In this document: positions 19,776 through 29,572 of the stretch, piece by piece
How positions within the stretch are numbered: the first letter of the stretch is position 1
Layout: each line of letters starts with the position of its first letter
DNA from: Agrobacterium tumefaciens
Lineage (GTDB): Bacteria > Pseudomonadota > Alphaproteobacteria > Rhizobiales > Rhizobiaceae
DNA length: 64,000 nt
Direction of reading: 5' to 3'
NCBI RefSeq assembly: GCF_013337285.1
Contig: NZ_SUPW01000005.1
Coordinates: forward strand, 124,001-188,000
Made by a program: the position numbers and the translations under genes
The notes under the pieces: model-generated
Database searches by the model: none
The model's input: the letters and a program-made list of their open reading frames with translations, nothing else
Told to the model about the DNA's origin: nothing

Positions 19776-20426
19776 TTATTTTTTTTGCGCACCGATTGTC
19801 TTGATGAAGCTTTCAACAGCCGGCAAAGATTTCTCCACCATCATCGCCACACCCTGCGTATTCGGGTGCATCTTGTCCTCCAGCTTCAGCTTGTCATCTG
19901 TCACGACACCGTCCAGAAAGAAGGGATAAAGCGGCAGGTTGTATTTTCCCGCAAGCTTTGGAAAGATCGGATTGAAGCGCCTGGCATAGTCGTCACCCAT
20001 GTTCGGCGGCGCCATAATACCGACCAGCAGCACGGCTATATTACGCTTCTGAAAACCGGAAATGATGGCATCGAGGTTCTTTTCCGTCTGTTCCGGGGCA
20101 ATACCGCGCAGTGCATCATTGGCGCCAAGTTCCAGAATGACCCCGTCCGTTCCATCAGGCACAGACCATTCGGCCCGCGACAGACCACCGGAGGAGGTAT
20201 CGCCGGACACCCCGGCATTGGTGACGACGACATTGATGCCTTTAGCCTTTAATGCAGCTTCAAGCTGTGCGGTATAGCTGTCGGTGGGCGGCAGCTGATA
20301 CCCGGCCATGAGGCTGTCGCCGAGGCCAACCAGTTGCAATGTCCGCTCCTGAGCCGTGGCCACAGAAGCGAAAAAGACGGTGGCTAAAATGACGATGAAG
20401 TGAAACAGGGCAGCTTTAAATCTCAT
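19776..20426 (-). CDS. tesA: Arylesterase / lysophospholipase TesA (SGNH hydrolase)
   Basis: 216-residue periplasmic esterase of the SGNH/GDSL type that hydrolyses acyl-CoA, lysophospholipid and arylester bonds. A signal peptide ends near residue 26 (VATAQ). Block I GLGDSLMAGYQLP holds the catalytic Ser, block III GANDALRG follows, and block V has the Asp/His pair (DKMHPN). The ATG at 20426 is preferred to a GTG one codon upstream. It is divergent from ybbA-ybbP with 93 bp between starts, the same grouping as tesA-ybbAP in E. coli, which supports the assignment. Confidence 0.94.
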   Translation of the reverse strand: MRFKAALFHFIVILATVFFASVATAQERTLQLVGLGDSLMAGYQLPPTDSYTAQLEAALKAKGINVVVTNAGVSGDTSSGGLSRAEWSVPDGTDGVILELGANDALRGIAPEQTEKNLDAIISGFQKRNIAVLLVGIMAPPNMGDDYARRFNPIFPKLAGKYNLPLYPFFLDGVVTDDKLKLEDKMHPNTQGVAMMVEKSLPAVESFIKTIGAQKK

Positions 20427-20519
20427 CACGGCTTTCCTAACTTGGTTCTCGTTGCCTGAAATACCGACCGCATCGACGCCGCCAGCCCGTTTTCATCTTT
20501 CTATATAGGAACGAGAATT

Positions 20520-21230
20520 GTGACGAAAAGCATCATAGAGCTGAAGAAAGCCGACCTCACGCTCGGCAACGCCGCCGCCTCCGTTCACGTTCTCAAGAAC
20601 ATCGATCTTGTCATCGACGAAAGCGAGGCGGTTGGCATCGTCGGCCCTTCCGGCTCGGGGAAATCGACCCTTCTGATGGTGCTGGCCGGCCTCGAGAGGC
20701 TGGATAGCGGCGAGATCGTCATCGCGGATACGGAGTTGCACAAGCTTGGTGAAGATGCGCTGGCGGATTTTCGCGGCAAGAATATCGGCATCGTTTTCCA
20801 GTCCTTCCACCTCATCGCCAATATGACGGCGCTCGAAAACGTCGCCGTTCCGCTGGAACTGGCCAATACCCCCACCCCCTTCGAGATCGCCAGGCGCGAA
20901 CTCGTCGCCGTTGGCCTTGGAGAACGCCTCAGCCATTATCCCGGCCAGCTCTCCGGCGGCGAGCAACAGCGTGTGGCCATCGCCCGCGCGCTTGCCCCCT
21001 CCCCCGCCGTGCTGATCGCCGATGAACCCACGGGCAATCTCGATACCGATACCGGCAAGCAGATCGCCGATCTTCTTTTTGCCAAACAGGCCGAACGCGG
21101 CATGACAATGGTCCTCGTTACCCATGATCCGTCGCTCGCCGCCCGCTGCTCGCGGCAGATCAAGGTGCGCTCCGGCGAGATTGAGGGCGACAGCGCCCGC
21201 CCCCAGATGGCGCGGGCGGTATCGGCATGA
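20520..21230 (+). CDS. ybbA: ABC transporter ATP-binding protein YbbA-like
   Basis: 236-residue ATPase of the LolD/MacB branch. Walker A GPSGSGKST near residue 43, signature LSGGEQQRVAIARAL near 145, Walker B VLIADEPTGNLD near 165. It starts with GTG. Its stop overlaps the start of the 853-residue permease by 4 bp, so the pair forms one complex. In E. coli the equivalent system is thought to work on outer-membrane or periplasmic substrates rather than to move solutes; the substrate is unknown here. Confidence 0.92.
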   Translation: MTKSIIELKKADLTLGNAAASVHVLKNIDLVIDESEAVGIVGPSGSGKSTLLMVLAGLERLDSGEIVIADTELHKLGEDALADFRGKNIGIVFQSFHLIANMTALENVAVPLELANTPTPFEIARRELVAVGLGERLSHYPGQLSGGEQQRVAIARALAPSPAVLIADEPTGNLDTDTGKQIADLLFAKQAERGMTMVLVTHDPSLAARCSRQIKVRSGEIEGDSARPQMARAVSA

Positions 21231-23788
21231 TCGGATCCCTTCTTCCATCTGTCGCGAATATCAGAAATGCCATGAGACTCGCACGGCGCGAAATTCGCGG
21301 CGGGTTGAGCGGCTTTTACATTTTCCTCGCCTGTATCGCGCTTGGAACCGGGGCCATCGCCGCCGTCAATTCCGTGTCGCGCGCAGTCACCAGCGCCATT
21401 GCCACCGAAGGCCAGTCGATTCTGGCCGGCGACGTGCGTTTCGAACTGCGCAACAGGGAAGCGACGGAAACAGAGCGTAGCTATCTCGATGGCCTCGGCG
21501 CCGTCGCGGTTTCCACCGGGCTTCGCTCCATGGCCCGCCTTGCCGATGGCTCCGAACAGACCCTGACGGAAGTGAAAGCCATTGACGGCGCCTATCCGCT
21601 TTATGGCACCTTCGCGGCCGATCCCAACCGGCCGCTGAGTGAACTTCTGGCCGGCAACGGCGACAGCTATGGCGCCATTGCTGCGCCGCTATTGCTGGAA
21701 CGGCTGGGCATCAAGGTTGGCGACGAAATACTGCTCGGCAATGTGAAGCTGAAACTGACCGGCACCGTCGTCGATGAGCCGGATGCACTATCCGACGGTT
21801 TCGGTTTTGCCCCAAGGCTGATGGTCAGCCGCGACGCGCTCTTCGCCTCCGGCCTCGTTCAGACCGGCAGCCTCGTTGAACACGCCTATAAGATCAAACT
21901 GAACGATCCCGCAGCGCGGGCAACGATGACCGATGCCGCCAACAAGGCTCTTCCCGATGCCGGCTGGTCCATCCGCACCAGTGACCGGGCAGCACCGTCG
22001 CTCACCGAAAACGTCAACCGCTTCTCGCAATTCCTCACATTGGTGGGCCTTACCGCCCTCATCGTCGGCGGGGTTGGCGTCGCCAACGCCGTTCGCGCCT
22101 TTCTCGATTCCAAGCGCACCACGATCGCCTCGCTGAAATGCCTCGGCGCGCCGGCCTCCGTGGTCACCATGACCTATCTCTTCCAGATCGCCTTCATTGC
22201 CGCCGTCGGTATCGTCATCGGCCTCGTTGTTGGCGCCATTGCACCGCTGATTGCCATGCGGTTTCTGGAAGGTGTGCTGCCCGTGCCGGAAGAACTTGCC
22301 TTCTATCCCGGTGCGCTCGGCCTCGCCGCCTTGTTCGGCCTCTTGACGACGTTCGCTTTCGCCATCGTGCCGCTCGGTCAGGCACGTGAGGTTCCGGCAA
22401 CGGCACTTTTCCGCGAACAGGGTTTCGAGGAAGGCAGCTGGCCGTCCTGGCCCTATCTGGCCGCAACGGGCCTGTTGCTGGCAGCGCTGGCCGCCCTTGC
22501 CATCTTCTCGGCGGAAGACCGTTTCATTGCCTCGGTTTTCCTCGCCGCCATCGCTTTTGCCTTTGTGGTGCTGCGGCTGGTGGCTTCCGGGGTCAAGGCC
22601 ATCGCCAAACGCAGCCCGCGCGTTCATTCCGCCGCCCTTCGGCTGGCGATCGGCAATATTCACCGGCCTGGAGCGCTCACGCCCTCGGTCGTCCTTTCAC
22701 TTGGCCTCGGCCTGACCCTGCTCGTGACCCTGACACTGATCGACGGCAATCTGCGCCGCGAGCTGACCGACAGCCTGCCGGAACGCGCGCCGAATTTCTT
22801 CTTTGTGGATATTCAGGGCAGCGAGGTGCAGGGCTTCCGTGATTTGCTGAAACGGGAAGCACCACAAGGCACGCTGACCGAAGTGCCAATGTTGCGCGGC
22901 CGCATTCTGGCGCTCAACGGCGAAGATGTGACGAAGATGGAGGTGCCGCCATCCGGCCGCTGGTTACTACGTGGCGACCGCGGCATCACCTATTCCGAAA
23001 ACATGCCGGAAAACACGAAACTGACGGAAGGAGCGTGGTGGGGGCCGGACTATAGCGGCGAACCGCTGGTCTCCTTCGCGGCAAAAGAGGCACAGGAACT
23101 CGGCCTCAAGATCGGCGACACAGTGACCGTCAATGTCCTTGGCCGCAGCATCACGGCAAAGATCGCCAGTATGCGCAATGTCGAATGGGAATCCCTGTCG
23201 ATCAATTTCGTCATGGTCTTTTCGCCGAACACGTTCCGCGGCGCACCGCATGCCTGGTTGGCGACACTTGCCGATCCTTCCGCTTCCGCAAGCGACGAAG
23301 GCCGGATATTGCGCTCCGTTACCAACACCTACCCGACGATCACCAGCGTGCGCGTGAAGGACGCTCTCGATGTCGTCAACCGACTGGTTGGCCAGCTCGC
23401 CACCGCCATTCGCGCCGCCGCAGCCGTTGCATTGATAGCATCCGTGCTCGTTCTCGCCGGTGCTCTCGCCGCCGGAAACCGGGCCCGCACCCATGATGCG
23501 GTGATCCTGAAAACACTCGGCGGCACGCGAAATCTGCTCATCCGCGCTTTCTCCTACGAATACATGATGCTCGGTCTCGCCACCGCCGTCTTCGCGCTTT
23601 TCGCCGGCGGCGTCTCCGCATGGTTCGTGATCGCCCGCATCATGAAGCTGCCCTCCAGTTTCCTGCCGGATGTGGCGATCGGAACCCTCGTTGTCGCCCT
23701 CGTCATGACGGTCGGCATCGGCCTTATCGGCACCTGGCGGATTCTCGGCCAGAAAGCGGCGCCGGTTCTCAGGCAGGCAGGGGAATGA
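21227..23788 (+). CDS. ybbP: FtsX-like permease YbbP-like
   Basis: 853-residue integral membrane protein with an N-terminal helix, a large periplasmic MacB-PCD-type domain, a central cluster of helices, a second periplasmic domain and a C-terminal set of helices ending in WRILGQKAAPVLRQAGE. This double FtsX architecture (about ten helices) matches YbbP. It partners with the ATPase encoded just before it. The family is mechanotransmission-type rather than a channel. It is followed by about 220 bp that hold the ybhL leader. Confidence 0.9.
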   Translation: MIGSLLPSVANIRNAMRLARREIRGGLSGFYIFLACIALGTGAIAAVNSVSRAVTSAIATEGQSILAGDVRFELRNREATETERSYLDGLGAVAVSTGLRSMARLADGSEQTLTEVKAIDGAYPLYGTFAADPNRPLSELLAGNGDSYGAIAAPLLLERLGIKVGDEILLGNVKLKLTGTVVDEPDALSDGFGFAPRLMVSRDALFASGLVQTGSLVEHAYKIKLNDPAARATMTDAANKALPDAGWSIRTSDRAAPSLTENVNRFSQFLTLVGLTALIVGGVGVANAVRAFLDSKRTTIASLKCLGAPASVVTMTYLFQIAFIAAVGIVIGLVVGAIAPLIAMRFLEGVLPVPEELAFYPGALGLAALFGLLTTFAFAIVPLGQAREVPATALFREQGFEEGSWPSWPYLAATGLLLAALAALAIFSAEDRFIASVFLAAIAFAFVVLRLVASGVKAIAKRSPRVHSAALRLAIGNIHRPGALTPSVVLSLGLGLTLLVTLTLIDGNLRRELTDSLPERAPNFFFVDIQGSEVQGFRDLLKREAPQGTLTEVPMLRGRILALNGEDVTKMEVPPSGRWLLRGDRGITYSENMPENTKLTEGAWWGPDYSGEPLVSFAAKEAQELGLKIGDTVTVNVLGRSITAKIASMRNVEWESLSINFVMVFSPNTFRGAPHAWLATLADPSASASDEGRILRSVTNTYPTITSVRVKDALDVVNRLVGQLATAIRAAAAVALIASVLVLAGALAAGNRARTHDAVILKTLGGTRNLLIRAFSYEYMMLGLATAVFALFAGGVSAWFVIARIMKLPSSFLPDVAIGTLVVALVMTVGIGLIGTWRILGQKAAPVLRQAGE

Positions 23789-23934
23789 TCATCGGTTGTG
23801 CCCCGCTTAACTTTAGCGATTAATTCTTTGTAATGATCGCCAAAACGTGAGCGCTTTTCGCGCATATGGTGTCTTTTCGACTGCAAAAGGCCTTGTATCA
23901 GACACGTTCTGCCATCATATTCTTGGACAGGCTT

Positions 23935-23998
23935 GCTGAAGCTCCGCAGCGGCGCCCGGGAGGTATCCCGACACCGTAGCAATTACGGAGCTCAAAAG
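23935..23998 (+). ncRNA. ybhL-type leader RNA (candidate cis-regulatory element)
   Basis: Directly before the Bax-inhibitor-1 gene. An outer 7-bp helix AGCTCCG/CGGAGCT (23940-23946 with 23986-23992) encloses a CGGG/CCCG inner hairpin with a purine-rich AGGTAT loop and a conserved-looking AC-rich side. Rhizobiales are known to carry a conserved ybhL RNA motif in front of this gene family, and position and shape agree. I could not align it to the published model, so boundaries are approximate. The ligand or role of the motif is not known to me. Confidence 0.6.
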
Positions 23999-24006
23999 AG
24001 GAAACA

Positions 24007-24744
24007 ATGGCTGACTTCAATAACTACCAGAACCGCATGGCGCAGACCCGTGCACAGACTGGTGCGATGATCGATGAAGGTCTTCGCGCCTATATGCTGA
24101 AGGTTTACAACCTGATGGCGCTGGCTCTGGTCATCACCGGCGTTGCAGCGTTCGCCACCTATACGCTCGCGACGACCAATCCGGCTTTCGCCCAGTTGCT
24201 CTATGCGTCGCCGCTGCGCTGGGTTGTCATGCTCGCACCGCTGGGACTGGTGTTCTTCCTTAGCTTCCGCATCCAGAACATGAGCGTTTCCGCCGCCCAG
24301 ATGACCTTCTGGGTCTATGCGGCGTTGATGGGTGTGTCTCTGTCCTCGATCTTCCTGGTCTATACCGGCCAGAGCGTTGTGCAGACATTCTTCGTGACCG
24401 CTGCTTCGTTCGGCGCGCTCTCGCTTTACGGTTACACGACGAAGAAGAACCTTTCCGGTCTCGGTTCGTTCCTGATCATGGGTCTGTTCGGCCTCATCAT
24501 CGCGTCCATCGTCAATATCTTCCTCGCTTCTTCCGCTCTGCAGTTTGCGATCTCCGCAATCGGCGTGCTGATCTTCGCGGGCCTCACCGCCTACGATACG
24601 CAGAAGATCAAGGAAATGTATTTCGATGGCGACGAGGTTGCCGTGGCCGGCCGCAAGGCGATCATGGGTGCGCTGACGCTGTATCTCGACTTCATCAACC
24701 TGTTCATGTTCCTCCTGCAGTTCATGGGTAACCGTGACAAGTAA
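24007..24744 (+). CDS. ybhL: Bax inhibitor-1/YccA family membrane protein
   Basis: 245-residue inner-membrane protein with seven hydrophobic helices. The C-terminal family signature GLTAYDTQKIKEMY at about residues 195-208 and the LYLDFINLFMFLLQFMG tail are diagnostic. Bacterial members are related to pH-sensitive calcium leak channels; exact function here is unknown. A GAGGAAA site precedes the ATG. The structured leader upstream suggests control at the RNA level. A terminator follows the stop. Confidence 0.94.
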   Translation: MADFNNYQNRMAQTRAQTGAMIDEGLRAYMLKVYNLMALALVITGVAAFATYTLATTNPAFAQLLYASPLRWVVMLAPLGLVFFLSFRIQNMSVSAAQMTFWVYAALMGVSLSSIFLVYTGQSVVQTFFVTAASFGALSLYGYTTKKNLSGLGSFLIMGLFGLIIASIVNIFLASSALQFAISAIGVLIFAGLTAYDTQKIKEMYFDGDEVAVAGRKAIMGALTLYLDFINLFMFLLQFMGNRDK

Positions 24745-24772
24745 GGGTAAGAACCCGAACGGCAAACAAATG

Positions 24773-24799
24773 AAAGGCGGCCCATCGGCCGCCTTTTTA
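24773..24799 (+). terminator. Rho-independent terminator after ybhL
   Basis: Stem AAAGGCGGCC/GGCCGCCTTT with a four-base loop and a T-run. It lies about 28 bp beyond the stop. Confidence 0.9.
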
Positions 24800-24879
24800 T
24801 TTATGAAGATTCGAAATCTGCCAGCCTGTCGACCCGCTTATCCGCATCGAGTGACAACAGGTAGCTGTTCGTCCGAAAC

Positions 24880-25272
24880 TCACTCGATAAGCTTCAGAAC
24901 CTTATCGAAAACCTTGAGAACCTGCGGCAGTTCGTGCCCACGCTTGAGAATGCGGCCATCCGAATTCACCACACAATAAGCGCCCTGCTTCGCCGCCAGC
25001 CTGGGGTTCTTTTCAATCCGGTAAAGCGGCATTTCACCTGAGCGTTTGAAGACGGAAAACACCGCCTTTTCCTTCAGGTGGTCAATGGCGTAATCGCGCC
25101 ACTCTCCCTCTCCCACCATGCGGCCATAGATGCGCAGGATCGCATCCAGCTCGCGCCGGTGAAAGGTGACCGGCAAAGGGTCTTTGTCTTTTTTGTATTC
25201 GCGGAGATCGACAACGGTGGAATTATCGCGTGAAGCGGTCTGCACCTGCTGCACATCCGGTTGATCGGTCAT
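24880..25272 (-). CDS. DUF2794 domain-containing protein
   Basis: 130-residue protein of the alphaproteobacterial DUF2794 family; function unknown. The conserved block TFHRRELDAILRIYGRMVGEGEWRDYAID is at about residues 37-65 and the C-terminal LKRGHELPQVLKVFDKVLKLIE is typical. The first 30 residues are polar and probably flexible. The ATG at 25272 has a GGAGG site; the frame to 25335 has none. It is monocistronic, with about 400 bp of non-coding sequence upstream. Confidence 0.88.
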   Translation of the reverse strand: MTDQPDVQQVQTASRDNSTVVDLREYKKDKDPLPVTFHRRELDAILRIYGRMVGEGEWRDYAIDHLKEKAVFSVFKRSGEMPLYRIEKNPRLAAKQGAYCVVNSDGRILKRGHELPQVLKVFDKVLKLIE

Positions 25273-25671
25273 CCAATACCTCCGATTCCACCCAAGTCTT
25301 CCCATCAATGTGAGCCTGTGAAAACAAAATTGCAAGCCTCGCGAGACGCTTGCGCACCGGCGCAGAAGTCGCGGCAGGGGCCAGAATGGCTTTCAGACGG
25401 CTATAAAACCGGGAGAAAGTGACATTGAAAAATGCTGCCAAACAACCCCGAAGATGCTGCCCGCAACAAAAGCAGGGGTAAAAAATGGTAACCATTTAGG
25501 CAGCCATTTTGGCATAGCCTGCCGTATTTCGGTCAAACCATGGCCCGAATTGGATGGAATAGTCCTATTGTCAATTGATGCCTAGGCACCAAGATGACCC
25601 GGTCCGGTGCATTGACCCTTTACCCCCAGCCCCCAATGCCCGGACCGGATCTTCAGTCGCCTGACAGGCGA
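25273..25671. other. Non-coding region with several palindromes
   Basis: 399 bp without a credible ORF. Visible elements, left to right: a perfect palindrome AAATGGT-A-ACCATTT at 25483-25497; GCCA-TTT-TGGC about ten bases later; TGCCTAGGCA at 25579-25588; a 20-bp bulged hairpin at 25591-25653 with a C-rich loop; and a 6-bp hairpin TCGCCT-GAC-AGGCGA at 25657-25671 touching the DUF1223 stop. The region serves as 5' region of DUF2794 and 3' region of DUF1223, and could also encode a small RNA. Confidence 0.6.
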
Positions 25672-26412
25672 TCAGGGGGGTTCATTTCCAAGCAGGATAC
25701 TTGCGCCGACGATTGCCGCCGGATCGCCGCTGGCATTGGCCGTCTGTAACAGCACGGCGCAGCCGCCCTTTTTCACCTTTGCCACGACGCTTGCCGGAAG
25801 CTTCACCGTCATCGGCGAACCATCCCACATGCCGACCGTCTGCACATCGTAAACGCTGTGCCAGTAGGACATTTTTTTTCCCTGGTTCTCGCCCTTCTGT
25901 ACATCCACCGTCTGCTCGCGCGAGAAATAGGCAACGACCACATCGGCCTTGCCACTACCGGCGCCAATATCGATCTCCACCTCGTCACCGGCGAATTTTG
26001 ACGAGACCGGCACGCTCAGCCCCTGGCCTTCGCGCTTGAAAGCATCGAGCCTGTCATAGATGCCGCGAACATCCGCGCCCTTGACGTGGTCACGGCCGTT
26101 CAGAATTGCCTGCGGCGTATAGACCCCATTACGGCCGAGCGCCCGCATATACCCATATTGCCGTTCAGTATTTTCCTTGGACGCCAGCGAATCCGTCCAG
26201 CCGAGATAATTCCAGTAGTCGACGTGGTAGGAAAGACCGACGACATCACCCTTCTGGATCATCTTGCGCAGCGCTTCGTCCGCCGGCGGGCAGGATGAGC
26301 ATCCCTGCGATGTGAACAATTCGACAACGCCCTTCACTGCCTCCTGCGCCTGCGCGGAGGTGACAAGGAACGTGCCGAGAAGACATATCGACAGGGGAAA
26401 TTTCAGTGGCAT
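25672..26412 (-). CDS. DUF1223 domain-containing periplasmic protein
   Basis: 246-residue protein of the DUF1223 family, a thioredoxin-like secreted group. A signal peptide ends near residue 22 (TSAQA). The motif ELFTSQGCSSCPPADEAL at about 32-49 has the CSSCPPA form that replaces the thioredoxin CxxC. A redox or metal role is often guessed, but function is not established. The second half (HSVYDVQTVGMWDG) is also family-typical. The stop is followed at once by two hairpins on the minus strand. Confidence 0.88.
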   Translation of the reverse strand: MPLKFPLSICLLGTFLVTSAQAQEAVKGVVELFTSQGCSSCPPADEALRKMIQKGDVVGLSYHVDYWNYLGWTDSLASKENTERQYGYMRALGRNGVYTPQAILNGRDHVKGADVRGIYDRLDAFKREGQGLSVPVSSKFAGDEVEIDIGAGSGKADVVVAYFSREQTVDVQKGENQGKKMSYWHSVYDVQTVGMWDGSPMTVKLPASVVAKVKKGGCAVLLQTANASGDPAAIVGASILLGNEPP

Positions 26413-26561
26413 TACAAAAACCTTTGTCCGGCAAGATATCCAGACGAATTGATGCGATCAATCCTGCCGGGATGCAAACCGGAAAATAACGTCTAATGCC
26501 CCTCAATAGAAAGTCACGAAGGGGTGAGCGGCAATCACAAAAAAAGAGATCAAGAAACGAA

Positions 26562-26592
26562 AGAGACGCCGGGATTTTTCCCGGCGTCTTTT
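26562..26592 (-). terminator. Rho-independent terminator after acnA
   Basis: Perfect 9-bp stem GACGCCGGG/CCCGGCGTC with a six-base loop, T-rich on the minus strand side. It is about 20 bp beyond the aconitase stop. Confidence 0.9.
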
Positions 26593-26608
26593 GTTGGTTT
26601 AAGCTTTA

Positions 26609-29302
26609 TCAGCCAGCCAGATCACGAAGAACGGTCTGCAGAATGCCGCCATTGTTCATGTAAATCACTTCGTCCAGCGTATCGATGCGGCAAAGAAGCG
26701 GAACTTCCTTCACCGAACCATCGCTGTAAGTTATCTTGGCGACTTTCTTCTCGCGTGGCTTGATGTCGCCCTCGAGGCCGTCGATCTCGACGACTTCGTC
26801 ACCCTTGAGGTCGAGGCTCGCCCAGGTCGTGCCCTCCTCGAAGACGAAAGGCACGACGCCCATGCCGACGAGGTTCGAACGGTGGATACGCTCGAAGGAC
26901 TGCGCGATGACCGCCTTCACGCCAAGCAGGTTGGTGCCCTTTGCCGCCCAGTCGCGGGAAGAACCGTTGCCATATTCGACACCGGCGAAGATGACGAGCG
27001 GAACGCCCTCCGCCTTGTATTTCATGGCGGCGTCATAGATCGACATCTCTTCCTTGGACGGATAATGGATGGTGTAGCCCCCTTCCTTGCCGTTCGGGCC
27101 GAGCATGTGGTTGCGAATGCGGATATTGGCGAAGGTGCCACGCATCATCACCTCATGATTGCCGCGCCGCGTGCCATACTGGTTGAAGTCGATAACAGCA
27201 ACGCCGTTTTCCGTCAGATAGGCGCCGGCTGGCGAGGCAGCCTTGATCGAACCGGCCGGGGAAATATGGTCGGTGGTGATCTTGTCGCCGAACAGGCCGA
27301 GGACGCGCGCGCCCTTGATGTTCTTGAGACCAGTGCCCTTCTTGCCCATGCCGACGAAATAAGGCGGGTTCTGCACATAGGTCGACTTGTCGTCCCAGGC
27401 ATAGGTCTGGCCCGGCGGAACCTGAACGGCCTGCCAGTTTTCATCGCCCTTGAACACATCGGCATATTTCGATTCGTAGAGTTCGCGGGTGACGTATTTC
27501 AGGATGAATTCCTGGATTTCCTTAGAGGTCGGCCAGATATCCTTGAGATAGACCGGGTTGCCGTTCTGGTCGTCGCCGATCGGCTCCTTCGTCAGGTCTT
27601 TCTGGACCGTGCCGGCAAGGGCGTAGGCCACGACGAGCGGCGGTGAAGCGAGGTAGTTCGCCTGAACGTCTGGCGAAATACGGCCTTCGAAGTTACGGTT
27701 GCCCGAGAGAACACCGGCGGTGATGAGACCCTTGTCGTTGATCGTCTTGGAGATCGGCGCCGGCAGCGGGCCGGAATTGCCGATGCAGGTCGTGCAACCA
27801 AAGCCGACGAGATTGAAGCCGATCGCGTCCAGATCCTTCTGCAGGCCCGACTTGTCGAGATATTCGGCAACCACTTGGCTTCCCGGCGCCAGCGAGGTTT
27901 TCACCCACGGCTGGGACTTCAGCCCCCTGGCAACCGCATTACGGGCGAGAAGCCCGGCGGCGATGAGAACCGAAGGGTTGGAGGTGTTGGTGCAGGAGGT
28001 GATGGCCGCAATCGCCACATCACCGTGGCCGAGATCGAAGTCTTCGCCGTCAACCGCATAGCGGTTGGTGAGCTGGCCGGGCTTCTTGTAGTCGTTTTCG
28101 AGAGCCGTTGCGAAATTCGGCGCAATGGTTTCGAGCGGCAGGCGGCCTTCCGGACGCTTTGGACCAGCCATGGACGGCACCACGTCGCCGAGGTCGAGTT
28201 CCAGCGTGTCGGTGAAGACGAGGTCGGAACCGTCGCCGGTGCGCCACATGTCCTGCGCCTTCGAATAGGCTTCAACGAGCGCGATGCGGTCCTTGGCGCG
28301 GCCGGACATGGTCAGGTAATTGATGGTCTCGCCGTCAACCGGGAAGAAACCACAGGTCGCACCATATTCCGGACCCATATTGCCGATGGTCGCGCGGTCG
28401 GCAAGCGTCATCGAATCAAGGCCCGGGCCGAAGAATTCGACAAATTTGGAGACGACACCCTTCTTGCGCAGCATCTGCACGACGGTCAAAACGAGGTCGG
28501 TCGCGGTCACGCCTTCCTTCACCTTACCGGTCAGCTTGAAGCCGATGACCTCAGGCAAAAGCATGGAAACCGGCTGGCCGAGCATCGCCGCTTCAGCCTC
28601 GATACCACCCACGCCCCAGCCGAGAACGCCAAGACCATTGATCATCGTCGTGTGCGAATCGGTGCCGACGCAGGTATCCGGGTAAGCGATCGTTTCGCCG
28701 TCCTCTTCCTTGGTCCAGACGGTCTGGCCGAGATATTCGAGGTTGACCTGGTGACAGATGCCGGTGCCGGGCGGAACCACACGGAAATTCTTGAACGCCT
28801 GCTGGCCCCACTTCAGGAAGCGGTAACGCTCGCCATTGCGCTCATATTCCAACTCGACGTTGCGGGCAAACGCGGTCGGCGTGCCGAATTCATCGACGAT
28901 GACCGAGTGGTCGATAACGAGATCGACGGGAACGAGCGGATTGATCTTTTCCGGATCGCCACCGAGCGACACCATGGCGTCACGCATGGCGGCAAGATCG
29001 ACCACGGCGGGAACGCCTGTAAAGTCCTGCATGAGAACGCGGGCTGGACGATAGGCGATTTCCGTTTCGGTGAGGCCCTTATTATCAAGCCATTCGGCGA
29101 CGGCCAGAATGTGCTCCTTTGTGACGGACTGGCCGTCCTCGAAACGAAGCAGGTTCTCCAGAAGAACCTTCATGGAATAAGGCAGCTTGGAAACGCCCTT
29201 GAGACCGTTTGCCTCAGCCTTGGGAAGGCTGAAATAAACATAGTCCTTACCATCCACGGTAAGGACGGAACGACATTGGAAACTGTCGAGAGATTTGGCC
29301 AC
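26609..29302 (-). CDS. acnA: Aconitate hydratase A
   Basis: 897-residue TCA-cycle enzyme that isomerises citrate to isocitrate and carries a [4Fe-4S] cluster. The cluster Cys residues are in [14 protein letters not shown] (about 505-518) and SCTNTSNPS (about 440). The aconitase swivel domain with [20 protein letters not shown] is near the C-terminus. The length and order match the AcnA/IRP type rather than AcnB. It is a single gene with its own terminator and about 270 bp of upstream sequence before ccmA. Long plus-strand frames opposite it are shadows. Confidence 0.98.
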   Translation of the reverse strand: MAKSLDSFQCRSVLTVDGKDYVYFSLPKAEANGLKGVSKLPYSMKVLLENLLRFEDGQSVTKEHILAVAEWLDNKGLTETEIAYRPARVLMQDFTGVPAVVDLAAMRDAMVSLGGDPEKINPLVPVDLVIDHSVIVDEFGTPTAFARNVELEYERNGERYRFLKWGQQAFKNFRVVPPGTGICHQVNLEYLGQTVWTKEEDGETIAYPDTCVGTDSHTTMINGLGVLGWGVGGIEAEAAMLGQPVSMLLPEVIGFKLTGKVKEGVTATDLVLTVVQMLRKKGVVSKFVEFFGPGLDSMTLADRATIGNMGPEYGATCGFFPVDGETINYLTMSGRAKDRIALVEAYSKAQDMWRTGDGSDLVFTDTLELDLGDVVPSMAGPKRPEGRLPLETIAPNFATALENDYKKPGQLTNRYAVDGEDFDLGHGDVAIAAITSCTNTSNPSVLIAAGLLARNAVARGLKSQPWVKTSLAPGSQVVAEYLDKSGLQKDLDAIGFNLVGFGCTTCIGNSGPLPAPISKTINDKGLITAGVLSGNRNFEGRISPDVQANYLASPPLVVAYALAGTVQKDLTKEPIGDDQNGNPVYLKDIWPTSKEIQEFILKYVTRELYESKYADVFKGDENWQAVQVPPGQTYAWDDKSTYVQNPPYFVGMGKKGTGLKNIKGARVLGLFGDKITTDHISPAGSIKAASPAGAYLTENGVAVIDFNQYGTRRGNHEVMMRGTFANIRIRNHMLGPNGKEGGYTIHYPSKEEMSIYDAAMKYKAEGVPLVIFAGVEYGNGSSRDWAAKGTNLLGVKAVIAQSFERIHRSNLVGMGVVPFVFEEGTTWASLDLKGDEVVEIDGLEGDIKPREKKVAKITYSDGSVKEVPLLCRIDTLDEVIYMNNGGILQTVLRDLAG

Positions 29303-29572
29303 GGTTTAAAACCCCGCATAATCTGATTAGCCAACACGCGCGTGCGGACCCCTGTGCTCGCAAGCACATCAGGATGCGGGTACGACCATTTCCGCTGTCC
29401 GCACGTGAAAGTTACTCCTCGTAACATTCAGGTCCGGCGCAAGATGATGTTCACGCCGGCCGCTGGCGTGGTTGACACTCATATAGATAATTTCGGAGAA
29501 ACGTGCCAGACCATTCAACGAAGCTAATCGATTTTTTTATCGAGACGACGAAATCTGAAACGGAACCGCAGC

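Noticed and set aside
23809-23825. Possible CtrA box downstream of ybbP
   Set aside because: Two TTAA half-sites are nine bases apart rather than seven.
27875-29326. 483-codon plus-strand open frame opposite acnA
   Set aside because: Antisense shadow of aconitase. Composition is typical of reverse-frame translation and there is no ribosome site.
29472-29495. Consensus TTGACA as ccmA promoter
   Set aside because: The -35 hexamer is perfect but no -10 element occurs at 16-18 bp, so I do not list it.
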